From: Alcanivorax sp.
Lineage (GTDB): Bacteria > Pseudomonadota > Gammaproteobacteria > Pseudomonadales > Alcanivoracaceae
Direction: 5' to 3'
Assembly (NCBI RefSeq): GCF_017794965.1
Contig: NZ_CP051240.1
Coordinates: 2,418,001-2,482,000 of the forward strand
Length of the DNA: 64,000 nucleotides
The notes under the pieces were generated by a model. The model worked only from the letters and a program-made list of their open reading frames with translations. It was not told where the DNA came from and searched no databases. A program made the translations under genes and the position numbers. This document shows, piece after piece, positions 35,166 to 43,664 of this stretch; within the stretch, counting starts at the first letter, position 1; the number at the start of each line of letters is the position of its first letter.

Positions 35166-36074
35166 TTACCCCTTGGAGCCCTTGGTCTGTGTCCGGTAAG
35201 GCCGCGCATCCTTTTCGATGAACGCCATGACCATGCCGGCCACGTCCTTGCCGGTGGCCTGCTCGATACCCTCCAAACCCGGTGAGGAGTTGACCTCCAT
35301 AACCACTGGGCCATGATTGGAGCGGAGGATATCCACCCCGGCCACGTTCAGGCCCATGATGCGGGCCGCGCGTACGGCGGTGGCACGTTCTTCCGGGGTA
35401 ATACGGATCAGGCTGGCACTACCGCCACGGTGCAGGTTGGAGCGGAATTCACCCGGTGCGGCCTGCCGCTTCATGGCGGCAATCACCTTGCCTCCCACAA
35501 CGAAACAGCGGATATCCGCACCGCCTGCTTCCTTGATGTACTCCTGCACCATCACCGACACATTCAGGCCCATAAAGGCCTCGATCACCGATTCTGCAGC
35601 CTTGCGGGTTTCCGCCAGCACCACGCCAATCCCCTGGGTACCTTCCAGCATCTTGATAACCAGAGGCGCACCACGAACCATGTTGATCAGGTCGGGAATG
35701 TCATCCGGAGAGTGGGCAAACCCGGTGATTGGCAGCCCCACCCCCTTGCGTGACAACAACTGCAGGGAGCGCAGTTTGTCGCGGGAGCGGGAAATGGCCA
35801 CCGACTCGTTGACCGGGAACACCCCCATCATCTCGAACTGACGCAGCACCGCTGTACCGTACTGGGTAATGGAGGCGCCGATCCGGGGAATCACCGCATC
35901 AAAACCTTCCAGCACTTCGCCCTTGTAATGAATCTCGGGTTTGTGCGCCACCATGCTCATATAGCAACGCAGGGTATCGATGACATGCATTTCATGACCG
36001 GCAGCCTCACCAGCCTCCACCAGACGACGGGTGGAATAGAGTCGCTTGTTTCTCGAAAGAATCGCAATTTTCAT
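35166..36074 (-). CDS. rimK: RimK, ATP-grasp glutamate ligase of ribosomal protein S6
   Basis: Adds glutamates to the C-terminus of ribosomal protein S6; 302 aa, the E. coli length. The ATP-grasp fold is shown by PRIGASITQYGTAVLRQFE, PLVIKMLEGTQGIGVVLAET (nucleotide-binding strand), MVQEYIKEAGGADIRCFVVG and VVMEVNSSPGLEGIEQATGK (metal-binding end). It follows rimB by 66 bp. In pseudomonads the rim genes tune ribosome composition and RimK is modulated by c-di-GMP; two GGDEF proteins are present in this window, but any link is speculative. Confidence 0.95.
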   Translation of the reverse strand: MKIAILSRNKRLYSTRRLVEAGEAAGHEMHVIDTLRCYMSMVAHKPEIHYKGEVLEGFDAVIPRIGASITQYGTAVLRQFEMMGVFPVNESVAISRSRDKLRSLQLLSRKGVGLPITGFAHSPDDIPDLINMVRGAPLVIKMLEGTQGIGVVLAETRKAAESVIEAFMGLNVSVMVQEYIKEAGGADIRCFVVGGKVIAAMKRQAAPGEFRSNLHRGGSASLIRITPEERATAVRAARIMGLNVAGVDILRSNHGPVVMEVNSSPGLEGIEQATGKDVAGMVMAFIEKDARPYRTQTKGSKG

Positions 36075-36140
36075 GGCAGCACTTGTCTGTTTGGGTTAAC
36101 TATCTAAGTAAGCGTAATAAAGGGTCGCTGGCAAGGCGGC

Positions 36141-36575
36141 TTACGGATTGTCCCGATCACCGCCCAGCAGGAAGGATTCTGTTGGCTCTACCAGGATTTC
36201 CGTCATGGCAGTGCGGCCGAGCAGCATCCGGAATTTCATGTTTTCCCGATCAGTCAGGGTAACTTCGATTGGCCACTGGCGGCCGCCCAGATCAATACGG
36301 GTAAGAATCACCGGGCGCTCTTCCTTGTGGCCGCCAGAGTCGGTGACCACCCGGCGATCCAGCACCGGCGCTTCACAGACGGTGACCTGGGGCTGATCCT
36401 GAATCGGGTGCAGGGAAAAACGCACCCATTCGCGACCATCGCGCTCGAAGCTTTCCACTTCAAAGGCATGGATGGCCGAGGTTCGCGCCCCGGTATCCAC
36501 CTTCATCTTGATGGCATCAATGCCCAGTTCCGGCAGGCTGGCCCATTCGCGCCACCCTACGACCACTTTGCCCAT
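36141..36575 (-). CDS. rimB: RimB-like retropepsin-fold protease (ATP-dependent zinc protease family)
   Basis: Small retropepsin-type protein of 144 aa. The active-site motif is KVDTGARTSAIHA near residue 26, with a later MLLGRTAMTEILVEP corresponding to the second conserved region of this DUF785 family. In Pseudomonas RimB removes glutamates added by RimK; the gene order here supports the same role. The ATG shares one base with the gloA stop (TGATG), so it is translationally coupled to gloA. Confidence 0.85.
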   Translation of the reverse strand: MGKVVVGWREWASLPELGIDAIKMKVDTGARTSAIHAFEVESFERDGREWVRFSLHPIQDQPQVTVCEAPVLDRRVVTDSGGHKEERPVILTRIDLGGRQWPIEVTLTDRENMKFRMLLGRTAMTEILVEPTESFLLGGDRDNP

Positions 36576-36958
36576 CAGTCGCGTCCCAGCAGTTCAATCT
36601 TGTATCCATCCGGATCTTCCACGAACGCCAACACCGTGGTGCCGTGTTTCATGGGCCCGGGTTCACGGGTGATCTTGCCGCCCCGCTTGCGAATCCGCTC
36701 ACAAGCAGCGTACACGTCATCCACGGCCAGTGCGACATGGCCATAGCCGGTACCCAGGTCATAGGAAGACTGGTCCCAGTTACAGGTCAGCTCCAGCACC
36801 GCACCGTCAGACTCGGGCTGATACCCCACAAACACATTGGTAAAGCGGCCTTCCGGATACTCCTTGCGACGGATTTCGTGCATCCCGAGCACTTCGGTAT
36901 AGAAGGCCACGGATTTTTCCAGATCGCCCACACGCAACATGGTATGCAGAATTCGCAT
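36575..36958 (-). CDS. gloA: Lactoylglutathione lyase (glyoxalase I)
   Basis: Converts the hemithioacetal of methylglyoxal and glutathione to lactoylglutathione; 127 aa. Metal ligands expected from the family are seen: H5 (MRILHTMLRV), the Glu of VLELTCNW, the His of GTGYGHVALAV, and the Glu of YKIELLGRD near the C-terminus. The ATG at 36958 gives MRILHTML; the frame extends 11 codons upstream but with no family support. It heads the gloA-rimB-rimK transcription unit, an unusual combination. Confidence 0.93.
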   Translation of the reverse strand: MRILHTMLRVGDLEKSVAFYTEVLGMHEIRRKEYPEGRFTNVFVGYQPESDGAVLELTCNWDQSSYDLGTGYGHVALAVDDVYAACERIRKRGGKITREPGPMKHGTTVLAFVEDPDGYKIELLGRD

Positions 36959-37145
36959 GATCGGAGTCTCCTGACAGGGAGGGAAATTCACAGGCGGGAA
37001 GCGAGCGCCTGCTTGTCAGGGCGAAGTGTGGTGGCAGAAGACGGAATTGACAAGAAAAAACGCCGGAGGCACGACGCCGAAAGGCCGACGCAAGGAAACG
37101 CTGTCAGGCGCCTGGCACGGTGGCCGGTTATTCGCGATCGGGGGC

Positions 37146-37295
37146 GAGTTGAAAGTTTAAAGGTGAAAAGCGCGCCAGAGCTTAGGTTGGGCACTGAACC
37201 GCCGTGGCCGCGCCATTACCGGAAATCGCGGGCACGGCATCTCAGTCACGATGACGCCATCCGCGTTTCAACTTTAAACTTTGAACTTTCAACTC
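37146..37295. repeat. Heptad-bracketed module (AGTTGAA family)
   Basis: Left arm 37146-37170 and inverted right arm 37266-37295, with 7-bp units such as AGTTGAA. After the left arm comes AAAAGCGCG, mirrored before the right arm as CGCGTTT. The core contains GCGGGCACGGC, which also occurs (as GCGGGCACGCC or its complement) in the cores at 55214-55306 and near 16890. Confidence 0.75.
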
Positions 37296-37297
37296 AA

Positions 37298-37324
37298 GAT
37301 CGCCAGCAGGCTGGCTCCTACGGT
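37298..37324 (-). repeat. REP-like element, partial
   Basis: GATCGCCAGCAGGCTGGC followed by TCCTACGG matches the core half of the REP-like family on the minus strand. Confidence 0.6.
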
Positions 37325-37368
37325 GGGTGTGCGAGATTGGCGATCGTCGGAGCGGCCCCAAAATTCCC

Positions 37369-37449
37369 GGCGCCTGACGCCAAACGCCCGATGCAGTATC
37401 GCGGGCCTTTGAATTTATGCGTCAGGCGTCGGGCATCCGGCGTCCAGCG
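37369..37449. repeat. Heptad-bracketed module (GACGCCT family)
   Basis: Left arm 37369-37394 (units GACGCCA, AACGCCC) and inverted right arm 37419-37449, ending 3 bp before the beta-propeller gene's stop. The 24-bp core holds GCGGGCC. Together with 37146-37324 it fills the 490-bp gap between gloA and the beta-propeller gene; no gene is seen there. Confidence 0.78.
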
Positions 37450-37452
37450 TTT

Positions 37453-38838
37453 TTACGGCAAGAACATCGACCCCTGGTCTTCTACCCAGGCCTCCGGGAC
37501 GCGGCCTTCGCGGATCCGTTGCGGATGATCGCCCACATCCACCCGGGCCACTTCCTGGCCGCTGGCATAGTTGAAGATTGACATCTGGTCAGTGCCACTC
37601 CAGGACACGTAGCAATGCTCACCATCCTTGCTGGTGGTGACCCAATACGGTTTCTCGCCAACCCCTTCCTTGAGGGTATATTCAAAGGTCTGCCGGTCCA
37701 CCAGGGCCACGTAGTCACTCATGGTCCCTGCAACACACAGTGTCTTGTCGTCTGCGCTAAGCGCAATGCCATGGTGGGCCGAATCGTTCACATACAGTTC
37801 CCGAGGCAATCCGTTGGTCAGATCCGGCAGCTCCGCAAGCCGCAGCACCTTTTCCTCCTCCAGGTCATACTCGATAAAGCCGTGCAGGAACGACAGCTGG
37901 AAGTAGAAGTAGCGATCATCCGCGGTGTGCGCCATGGGCCGTACCGCCGTGCTGAGATCACCGTACCCTGCCGCCTCCAGGTCTGCCGCCAGGTCCAGCT
38001 TCTTGATGATATCCATGCTGTCCGCATCCACCACCTGGAAGACCCGCTCCCCCTTGGTGGCATCAAGCAGATTCTGGCCCAGCAGGGCGTCGGTGAGGTC
38101 ACCGATCAGCTTGCTGTCCAGCGGGGTGTAAACCGTACCGATACTGGCGTGATAGATGCGATCTCCATCCTTGGAGTAAATGTTTTCATGGGGGGAGTCA
38201 CCTGAAGGAAAACGCTTTAGCTCCGCGCCCGTTTCCACATCCAGAATGTGCACCACATTGCCTGTGGAGGCAGAGACCGCCACCTGGGTGCCATCCGGTG
38301 ATACCGCCATATGATCGGAACGATAGCCATCCACTTCGAAGCGCCATTCGATCTCGCCGCTGGCGATATCAATGCCCACCACATCCGCGTAACTGGGGCG
38401 CGACACAATCAGCAGACGGCCATCGTTGCTGCTGTACATGTCGTCCACATACTGGTGGTTCCCCTCCCCAATCAGCAGGCGGATGCCCTGGAAGAACAAC
38501 AGATCCTCAGGATTGCTGGCAATCGCTGCTTCTCTTTCCTGCTGATCAGGGATGCCGTTGATACGGCCCAGCCGGGCATAGGAGTCACGATCAATCACAT
38601 CAACCATGCCTTCCCAGTTGTTACCCACGAAGATCACATCACGGGCCTTGGCCGCCGGCTCGGGCAGCTCGGGGGTCTGGGCTTCTTCCGCCACATTGGC
38701 CGTGGGTGCCTCACTGCTGGCGGCGCCAGTGACGGGAGTCGGCGTACTGCTGCCCCCGCCCCCACAGGCCGCGAGGGCAAGCGTCAGAGCGGAAGCCAGC
38801 AGTGAACGGCGAAAATTCAACGACGCGGCAGGGGTCAT
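37453..38838 (-). CDS. Beta-propeller (YVTN-like) lipoprotein
   Basis: Envelope lipoprotein of 461 aa. The lipobox LAAC lipidates C25, then comes a GGGGSSTPTP linker. The mature part shows propeller-type blades: HMAVSPDGTQVAVSASTGNV, GIALSADDKTLCVAGTMSDY, VALVDRQTFEY and repeated asp-box-like turns. Proteins of this shape are often surface or periplasmic scaffolds, or quinohaemoprotein-like without cofactor; no catalytic residue could be assigned. The start at 38838 is supported by a GAGGA ribosome-binding site and the lipoprotein signal. Its stop sits at a heptad repeat. Confidence 0.75.
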   Translation of the reverse strand: MTPAASLNFRRSLLASALTLALAACGGGGSSTPTPVTGAASSEAPTANVAEEAQTPELPEPAAKARDVIFVGNNWEGMVDVIDRDSYARLGRINGIPDQQEREAAIASNPEDLLFFQGIRLLIGEGNHQYVDDMYSSNDGRLLIVSRPSYADVVGIDIASGEIEWRFEVDGYRSDHMAVSPDGTQVAVSASTGNVVHILDVETGAELKRFPSGDSPHENIYSKDGDRIYHASIGTVYTPLDSKLIGDLTDALLGQNLLDATKGERVFQVVDADSMDIIKKLDLAADLEAAGYGDLSTAVRPMAHTADDRYFYFQLSFLHGFIEYDLEEEKVLRLAELPDLTNGLPRELYVNDSAHHGIALSADDKTLCVAGTMSDYVALVDRQTFEYTLKEGVGEKPYWVTTSKDGEHCYVSWSGTDQMSIFNYASGQEVARVDVGDHPQRIREGRVPEAWVEDQGSMFLP

Positions 38839-38950
38839 GGTCGGTATCCTCCCAATCAAAAGGGTGTTGTTATTCTGAGGACACCAGCCTAATTAAGACG
38901 ATGGTACAAATTAAACAAGACTTCGTTTTCGATATGTAACGGAGGAGGCT

Positions 38951-39054
38951 GGACGCCAAATGCCTGACGCCAGAGGCAAAAAACCGCCGTAGCCTTGCGG
39001 CGTACGGCGGTTTTTTGTTTGAGCGTCAGGCGTCGGGCATCAAGCGTCCGGCGT
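38951..39054. repeat. Heptad-bracketed module (GACGCCA family) with terminator core
   Basis: Left arm 38951-38977 and inverted right arm 39023-39054 enclose a strong hairpin (38978-39017). The right arm begins 3 bp past the argG stop. The right arm closely resembles the one at 37419-37449. Confidence 0.82.
38978..39018. terminator. Terminator of argG (symmetric)
   Basis: Stem AAAAACCGCCGTA with complementary TACGGCGGTTTTT around a short inner loop; runs of A and T on both sides make it active in either direction. Confidence 0.88.
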
Positions 39055-39057
39055 AAA

Positions 39058-40281
39058 TCAACTCAACTTTCGGCCATTCTTGGCAGCGATGCGCAGGCGC
39101 AGGGCATTCAGCTTGATGAAACCTTCCGCATCTTTCTGATCATAGGCACCGGCATCGTCCTCGAAGGTGGCGATGGAGGCGTCGAACAGGCTGTCGTTTT
39201 CAGAACGACGGCCCACCACGGTCACGCTGCCCTTGTAGAGTTTCAGGCGCACTTCGCCATTCACATGCTGCTGGGTCTCGTCGATGAGCTTTTGCAGGGC
39301 CAGACGCTCCGGGCTCCACCAGTAGCCGTTGTACACCAGCTCGGCATACTTGGGCATCACGGAATCCTTCAGGTGTGCGGATTCACGGTCCAGGGTGAGG
39401 GACTCGATGGCACGGTGGGCCGGCAGCATGATGGTGCCGCCCGGGGTTTCGTAGCAGCCACGGGACTTCATGCCCACGTAACGGTTTTCCACGATATCCA
39501 GACGACCGATACCGTTATCGCCACCCAGCTTGTTCAGCTTGGTCAGCACTTCCGCCGGAGTCAGATTCTCACCGTCGATGGAAACGATGTCGCCCTTCTC
39601 GAAGCCCAGGGTGATGTAGGTGGGTTTGTCGGGCGCCGCTTCCGGGCTCACGCTCCAACGCCACATGTCTTCCTCGGCTTCCCACCACGGATCTTCCAGG
39701 TTGCCGCCTTCATAGGAGATGTGCAGGAGGTTGGCATCCATGGAGTACGGGGATTTCTTCTTCTTGCTGGTGAAATCCACCGGGATCTTGCGCTCCTCAC
39801 AGTAGGCCATCAGTTTTTCGCGGGAGTTCAGATCCCACTCACGCCAGGGGGCGATGACCTGAATGCCGGGGGCCAGGGCGTAGGCGCCCAGCTCGAAACG
39901 GACCTGGTCGTTACCCTTACCGGTGGCACCGTGGGAAATGGCATCGGCCCCGGTCTCCTCGGCGATTTCCACCAGTCGCTTGGCGATCAGGGGACGGGCG
40001 ATGGAGGTACCCAGCAGGTACTCACCCTCGTAGATGGTGTTGGCGCGGAACATGGGGTAGACGTAATCACGCACGAATTCTTCGCGCAGGTCTTCAATGT
40101 AGATCTCTTTCACGCCCATGGCTTCTGCCTTGGCGCGGGCCGGCTCCACTTCTTCACCCTGACCAATATCCGCGGTGAACGTCACCACTTCACAGTCATA
40201 GGTATCCTGCAGCCATTTAACGATGACAGAGGTATCCAGGCCGCCGGAATACGCCAGCACCACCTTGTTGATCTTGGACAT
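39058..40281 (-). CDS. argG: Argininosuccinate synthase
   Basis: Joins citrulline and aspartate in arginine biosynthesis; 407 aa. The N-terminal ATP pyrophosphatase motif AYSGGLDTSVIVKWL is residues about 9-23; also seen are SHGATGKGNDQVRFELG and GRLDIVENRYVGMKSRGCYE. The start is the ATG of MSKINKVV at 40281; the frame runs 32 codons upstream but this is not conserved. argD and argF are 7 kb away as a separate unit, so the pathway is dispersed. The stop is followed at once by a heptad repeat. Confidence 0.96.
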   Translation of the reverse strand: MSKINKVVLAYSGGLDTSVIVKWLQDTYDCEVVTFTADIGQGEEVEPARAKAEAMGVKEIYIEDLREEFVRDYVYPMFRANTIYEGEYLLGTSIARPLIAKRLVEIAEETGADAISHGATGKGNDQVRFELGAYALAPGIQVIAPWREWDLNSREKLMAYCEERKIPVDFTSKKKKSPYSMDANLLHISYEGGNLEDPWWEAEEDMWRWSVSPEAAPDKPTYITLGFEKGDIVSIDGENLTPAEVLTKLNKLGGDNGIGRLDIVENRYVGMKSRGCYETPGGTIMLPAHRAIESLTLDRESAHLKDSVMPKYAELVYNGYWWSPERLALQKLIDETQQHVNGEVRLKLYKGSVTVVGRRSENDSLFDASIATFEDDAGAYDQKDAEGFIKLNALRLRIAAKNGRKLS

Positions 40282-40464
40282 GAAAAGACTCCGCAATTGG
40301 GCCGACGACAGCGCATGGGCCGGCAGCCCGGTGAATCGAGGGTGCGTATTGTACCTGCACCCCAGTGGCGCCGTCACCTGTCACCACCGGCGGGATTCCG
40401 GTAGCATAGCCACTCCCGGCTGCCGGAGCGGCCAGTTCGGGGCTTTTTCTCTGTTGGAGTCATC

Positions 40465-41133
40465 ATGAGCGATCAGCACCCCAGCCTTGCGCTGCGGTTT
40501 CGGGGTTTTCTGCCGGTAGTCATCGACGTGGAAACCGGGGGATTCAATGCCAGTACCGATGCCTTGCTGGAAGTCGCCGCCGTCCTGATTGATATGGACG
40601 CCCAGGGCTACCTGCGCCCTTCCACGCGTATCCAGTTCCATGTAGACCCCTTCCCGGGGGCAAACATCGAGCAGGCCGCACTGGATTTCACCGGTATCGA
40701 TCCTGACAACCCCTTACGTGGCGCGGTCTCCGAAGACACCGCCCTGAAGGGCGTGTTCGAGCCAGTCCGCAAGGCCATAAAGAAACATGGTTGCAACCGT
40801 GCCGTGCTGGTGGGCCATAACAGCTTCTTCGATCTGGGTTTCATGAACGCTGCCGCCGAACGGGCGGATATCAAGCGCAATCCGTTCCACCCGTTCTCCA
40901 GCTTCGACACCGCTGCCCTCGCTGGCCTTGTCTACGGTCAAACCGTGTTGGCGAAAGCCTGTGAGGCCGCCGGCATCCGCTTCAGCCAGCGCGAAGCCCA
41001 CTCCGCACTGTATGACGCCACCCGCACGGCAGAGTTGTTCTGCTCCATGGTGAACCGCTTCCGCGACCTGGGCGGCTGGCCGCCCCCTCCCCCCGGCGAA
41101 ATGCCGCCGACTCTGGCAAAAGCATTAGACTGA
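40465..41133 (+). CDS. rnt: Ribonuclease T
   Basis: DEDDh 3'-5' exoribonuclease that matures tRNA and other stable RNA ends; 222 aa (E. coli 215). Catalytic acids D21 and E23 in VVIDVETGGFN, the Asp in GHNSFFDLGFMNAA, and the DEDDh His and Asp in AHSALYDATRTAELF are all visible. The ATG at 40465 follows TTGGAGTCATC, a good ribosome-binding site. The product has a Pro-rich stretch (WPPPPPGEMPP) near the C-terminus. It converges with the peroxiredoxin gene across a heptad module. Confidence 0.94.
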   Translation: MSDQHPSLALRFRGFLPVVIDVETGGFNASTDALLEVAAVLIDMDAQGYLRPSTRIQFHVDPFPGANIEQAALDFTGIDPDNPLRGAVSEDTALKGVFEPVRKAIKKHGCNRAVLVGHNSFFDLGFMNAAAERADIKRNPFHPFSSFDTAALAGLVYGQTVLAKACEAAGIRFSQREAHSALYDATRTAELFCSMVNRFRDLGGWPPPPPGEMPPTLAKALD

Positions 41134-41205
41134 TTGGACGCCTGACGCTGCCCATTGTTTTGACCCTGTTTTAAGCGTCAAGCATCTGGCGTCAGGCCTC
41201 CAGCG
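41134..41205. repeat. Heptad-bracketed module (GACGCCT family)
   Basis: The left arm 41134-41152 begins directly after the rnt stop; inverted right arm 41173-41205 carries AAGCGTC and GGCGTCA units. Its core is only 20 bp. A separate terminator follows at 41214. Confidence 0.75.
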
Positions 41206-41213
41206 AGCGGGCA

Positions 41214-41252
41214 CAAAAAAAGGGCCGCTAAAAAGCGGCCCTTTTTTTGTGC
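41214..41252. terminator. Terminator between rnt and the peroxiredoxin gene
   Basis: Stem AAAAAAAGGGCCGCT, loop AAAA, complement AGCGGCCCTTTTTTT; active in both directions and strongly T-rich. Confidence 0.92.
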
Positions 41253-41261
41253 CTGCGACAA

Positions 41262-41864
41262 TTACAGCTTGTCTGCATTACCAGACAGGTACTCGGCTAC
41301 GCCATCCGGGGAGGCGTTCATGCCGGCGTCGCCTTTCTGCCAGCCAGCCGGGCACACTTCACCGTGCTCTTCGTGGAACTGCAGGGCGTCAACCAGACGG
41401 ATCAGCTCTTCCATGTTACGACCCAGCGGCAGATCGTTAACGATCTGGCTACGTACCACGCCGTTCTGGTCGATCAGGAAAACACCACGGAAGGCCATGC
41501 CACCTTCAGACTCTACGTCGTAGGACTGGGCGATGGTGTGGTTCATGTCAGCGGCCAGGGTATATTTCACCGGACCAATACCGCCTTCGTTGATGGGGGT
41601 GTTACGCCAGGCGTTGTGGGTGAAGTGGCTGTCGATGGACACGCCGATCACTTCCACACCACGCTCCTTGAAAGCGTCCATACGGTGATCCAGTGCGATC
41701 AGCTCGGACGGACATACGAAGGTGAAATCCAGCGGGTAGAAGAATACCAGGCCGTACTTGCCCTTGATGGCTTCGGACAGGGTGAATTCGTCAACGATGC
41801 TGCCATCGCCCAGGACGGCAGGAACAGTGAAATCCGGTGCGGGCTTACCAACCAGAACAGCCAT
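41262..41864 (-). CDS. AhpC/Prx1-type 2-Cys peroxiredoxin
   Basis: Thiol peroxidase of 200 aa reducing H2O2 and organic peroxides. The peroxidatic Cys is C51 in FYPLDFTFVCPSE; the resolving Cys is in HGEVCPAGWQKG near residue 172. The typical 2-Cys arrangement and C-terminal tail fit Prx1/AhpC, reduced by AhpF or thioredoxin; no ahpF is adjacent. The start at 41864 is supported by an AAGGAG ribosome-binding site; the frame extends 14 codons further without support. Confidence 0.93.
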   Translation of the reverse strand: MAVLVGKPAPDFTVPAVLGDGSIVDEFTLSEAIKGKYGLVFFYPLDFTFVCPSELIALDHRMDAFKERGVEVIGVSIDSHFTHNAWRNTPINEGGIGPVKYTLAADMNHTIAQSYDVESEGGMAFRGVFLIDQNGVVRSQIVNDLPLGRNMEELIRLVDALQFHEEHGEVCPAGWQKGDAGMNASPDGVAEYLSGNADKL

Positions 41865-42022
41865 GTTTATCTCCTTGTGTGAGAGGGGTAAAACCGGGGA
41901 CATCACGTCCCGCGAAACTGTGCTCTATCATGGGGATTCCGGCGCGGCATGCAACCGGCTTTGTTGCGGAATCCAACCAATTGCTCAATGAATAGGCAAT
42001 TGGGGCACTTCTGCAGCCATCT

Positions 42023-42748
42023 TTAGCGGCGGCTTCGACTCCAGATCACCGTGCCGGTAATGGCCAGAATGGTGAGTACCAGGGCCGCGAAGTCCATCAC
42101 CAACTGCCCCGCCACGCCGGCAATCCGGCCCGCGTGCAGATCCAGCAACAACCGCTGCCAGGTCAGGGAAGGCGGCACACTCTGGTCAATCAGGGCTTTT
42201 TCCAGACCGTTTGGCAATGGCCTGGCGTCCAGCGGCTGCCAGTCCCCCTGATACGGACTTGCCATCAGCTGGTCCACGTCGTAACGCAGCAATCCATCGC
42301 CGGTGTCCAGGATCAATCCAGTGTCATCACTGCCCAGATGTTCAAAGGCCGGTAACCCATAGGCCTTGCCGATGCGTTCCACCAGCTGACCATTGCCGTC
42401 CAGCAGCATCAGCTCCTGCCCGCAACCGACAATCAACAGTCCGTTGTGGCGCGCAACCCCATGCAATGGCGGCGTGCAATGCAGAGTGTCAGCACCATCC
42501 ACATACAAGCGCTCATTCAGTTCTGCATACCACTGACCTTCCAGAGAATAGCCCCTGATGTCGCTGGGCACCGGCGCACCGTACCAGCGCGCCAGCAAGG
42601 GCGACATGGGCTTGCTGGACCAGCCAAGGGACTCGATGTGATTGAGCATCACCCCCGTAATCGACAGCACCAGCACCGGCAATGCCACCGCCAGCCCCAG
42701 CCAGCGGTGCCAGCGACGCCACTGGCGTGTAGGGTTCCGTTTTTTCAC
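42023..42748 (-). CDS. PepSY-type membrane protein
   Basis: Inner-membrane protein of 241 aa of the PepSY-associated transmembrane group. The N-terminal helix WHRWLGLAVALPVLVLSITG and C-terminal helix ALVLTILAITGTVIW flank a periplasmic domain; DLHAGRIAGVAGQLVMDFAA before the last helix is the family hallmark (DLH motif). Relatives often lie beside TonB receptors and take part in iron-chelate or metal reduction. Here a Fur-box receptor gene lies 1 kb away with the glutaredoxin between, fitting an iron-related locus. Its exact function is unknown. Confidence 0.75.
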   Translation of the reverse strand: MKKRNPTRQWRRWHRWLGLAVALPVLVLSITGVMLNHIESLGWSSKPMSPLLARWYGAPVPSDIRGYSLEGQWYAELNERLYVDGADTLHCTPPLHGVARHNGLLIVGCGQELMLLDGNGQLVERIGKAYGLPAFEHLGSDDTGLILDTGDGLLRYDVDQLMASPYQGDWQPLDARPLPNGLEKALIDQSVPPSLTWQRLLLDLHAGRIAGVAGQLVMDFAALVLTILAITGTVIWSRSRR

Positions 42749-42865
42749 CTAGCTACCTCAATGAGGCCAATAATCCACGTCGATTGTAGGCGCTAATGCA
42801 TTAGGGCCAACACCGGAACCTCCAGCAGTCTGAGCAAAACCGTCAAGAGCCCCACACGCAGGCAT

Positions 42866-42890
42866 AAAAAACCCGGCGCTGGGCCGGGCA
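42866..42890 (-). terminator. Terminator of grxD
   Basis: Stem CCCGGC, loop, GCCGGG followed on the minus strand by six T, 25 bp after the stop at 42915. Confidence 0.78.
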
Positions 42891-42914
42891 TTCATTCATT
42901 ACAGAGTAACGAGA

Positions 42915-43247
42915 TCAGTCGCTGCCGCCAGTCTCTGCCGCTGCGCCATCCACCAGCTCCTTGAGCTGACCGGAGCGATACATGTCCATGATGATGTCGC
43001 AGCCACCCACCAGCTCGCCACCCACCCACAGCTGGGGATAGGTCGGCCAGTTGGCATACTCCTTCAAACTCTGACGAATTTCCGGCGCTTCCAGGATATT
43101 CACATAGGCAAACGGCTTTCCCACCGCGGTCATGGCTTCCACCACCTGAGCGGAGAAGCCGCACTGGGGGAACTGCGGGGTGCCCTTCATGTAAAGGATC
43201 ACCGGGTTTTTTTCGATCTGGTCTTTGATGACCTGAATAACATCCAT
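42915..43247 (-). CDS. grxD: Monothiol glutaredoxin, Grx4/GrxD type
   Basis: CGFS-type monothiol glutaredoxin of 110 aa that binds and transfers iron-sulfur clusters with BolA-type partners. The active site CGFS starts at C29 in QFPQCGFSAQVV; glutathione-binding residues are seen in WPTYPQLWVGGELVGGCDII. Its length equals E. coli GrxD. It is followed by a terminator and a PepSY gene on the same strand. Confidence 0.95.
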   Translation of the reverse strand: MDVIQVIKDQIEKNPVILYMKGTPQFPQCGFSAQVVEAMTAVGKPFAYVNILEAPEIRQSLKEYANWPTYPQLWVGGELVGGCDIIMDMYRSGQLKELVDGAAAETGGSD

Positions 43248-43350
43248 ACTGAACTACCTGGCGTTTTGAGGGGGTTGATTGGCTCTATTCTAGCACTGAT
43301 GGCCCTGCTCCTCCCAGATGGGGCCGGAGAGCCACGCCTTCAAGGGTCAC

Positions 43351-43648
43351 GGAACAGAAAAGGGGGCCGAGGCCCACCGCTGTCCCACATTTTTCAGGCT
43401 CCTCTTTGGGACAGGCCCCTCTTCCTTTGTGGGAGCTTGCTTGCAAGCGAATTCGGCCTTTGCGAACACGTCTTCGCCTGCAAGCAAGCGCTTACCCTGG
43501 AAGAATCTAGGGAGCCTCTGAAGATTGGCTCACCGCCAATTCATGTCTTCATATCACGAGATACCCTGCCGGCATGTCAGCCCCGCAGAGCTCCGTCAAG
43601 CAGACACAAACTGTGGGACAGCGGTGGGCCTCGGCCCCCAGTTCTGTT
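43351..43648. mobile_element. MITE-like element with 28-bp perfect inverted repeats
   Basis: Terminal segments 43362-43389 and 43612-43639 are perfect 28-bp inverted copies, beginning GGGGGCCGAGGCCCACCGCT. Seven further outer bases match (AACAGAA to TTCTGTT) with slight offset. GTCAC occurs directly outside both ends (43346-43350 and 43649-43653), a candidate 5-bp target duplication. The roughly 240-bp interior contains a REP-like palindrome (43428-43493) and no credible gene. It lies immediately downstream of the TonB receptor stop at 43665. Confidence 0.68.
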
Positions 43649-43664
43649 GTCACCGCTTTCCACC

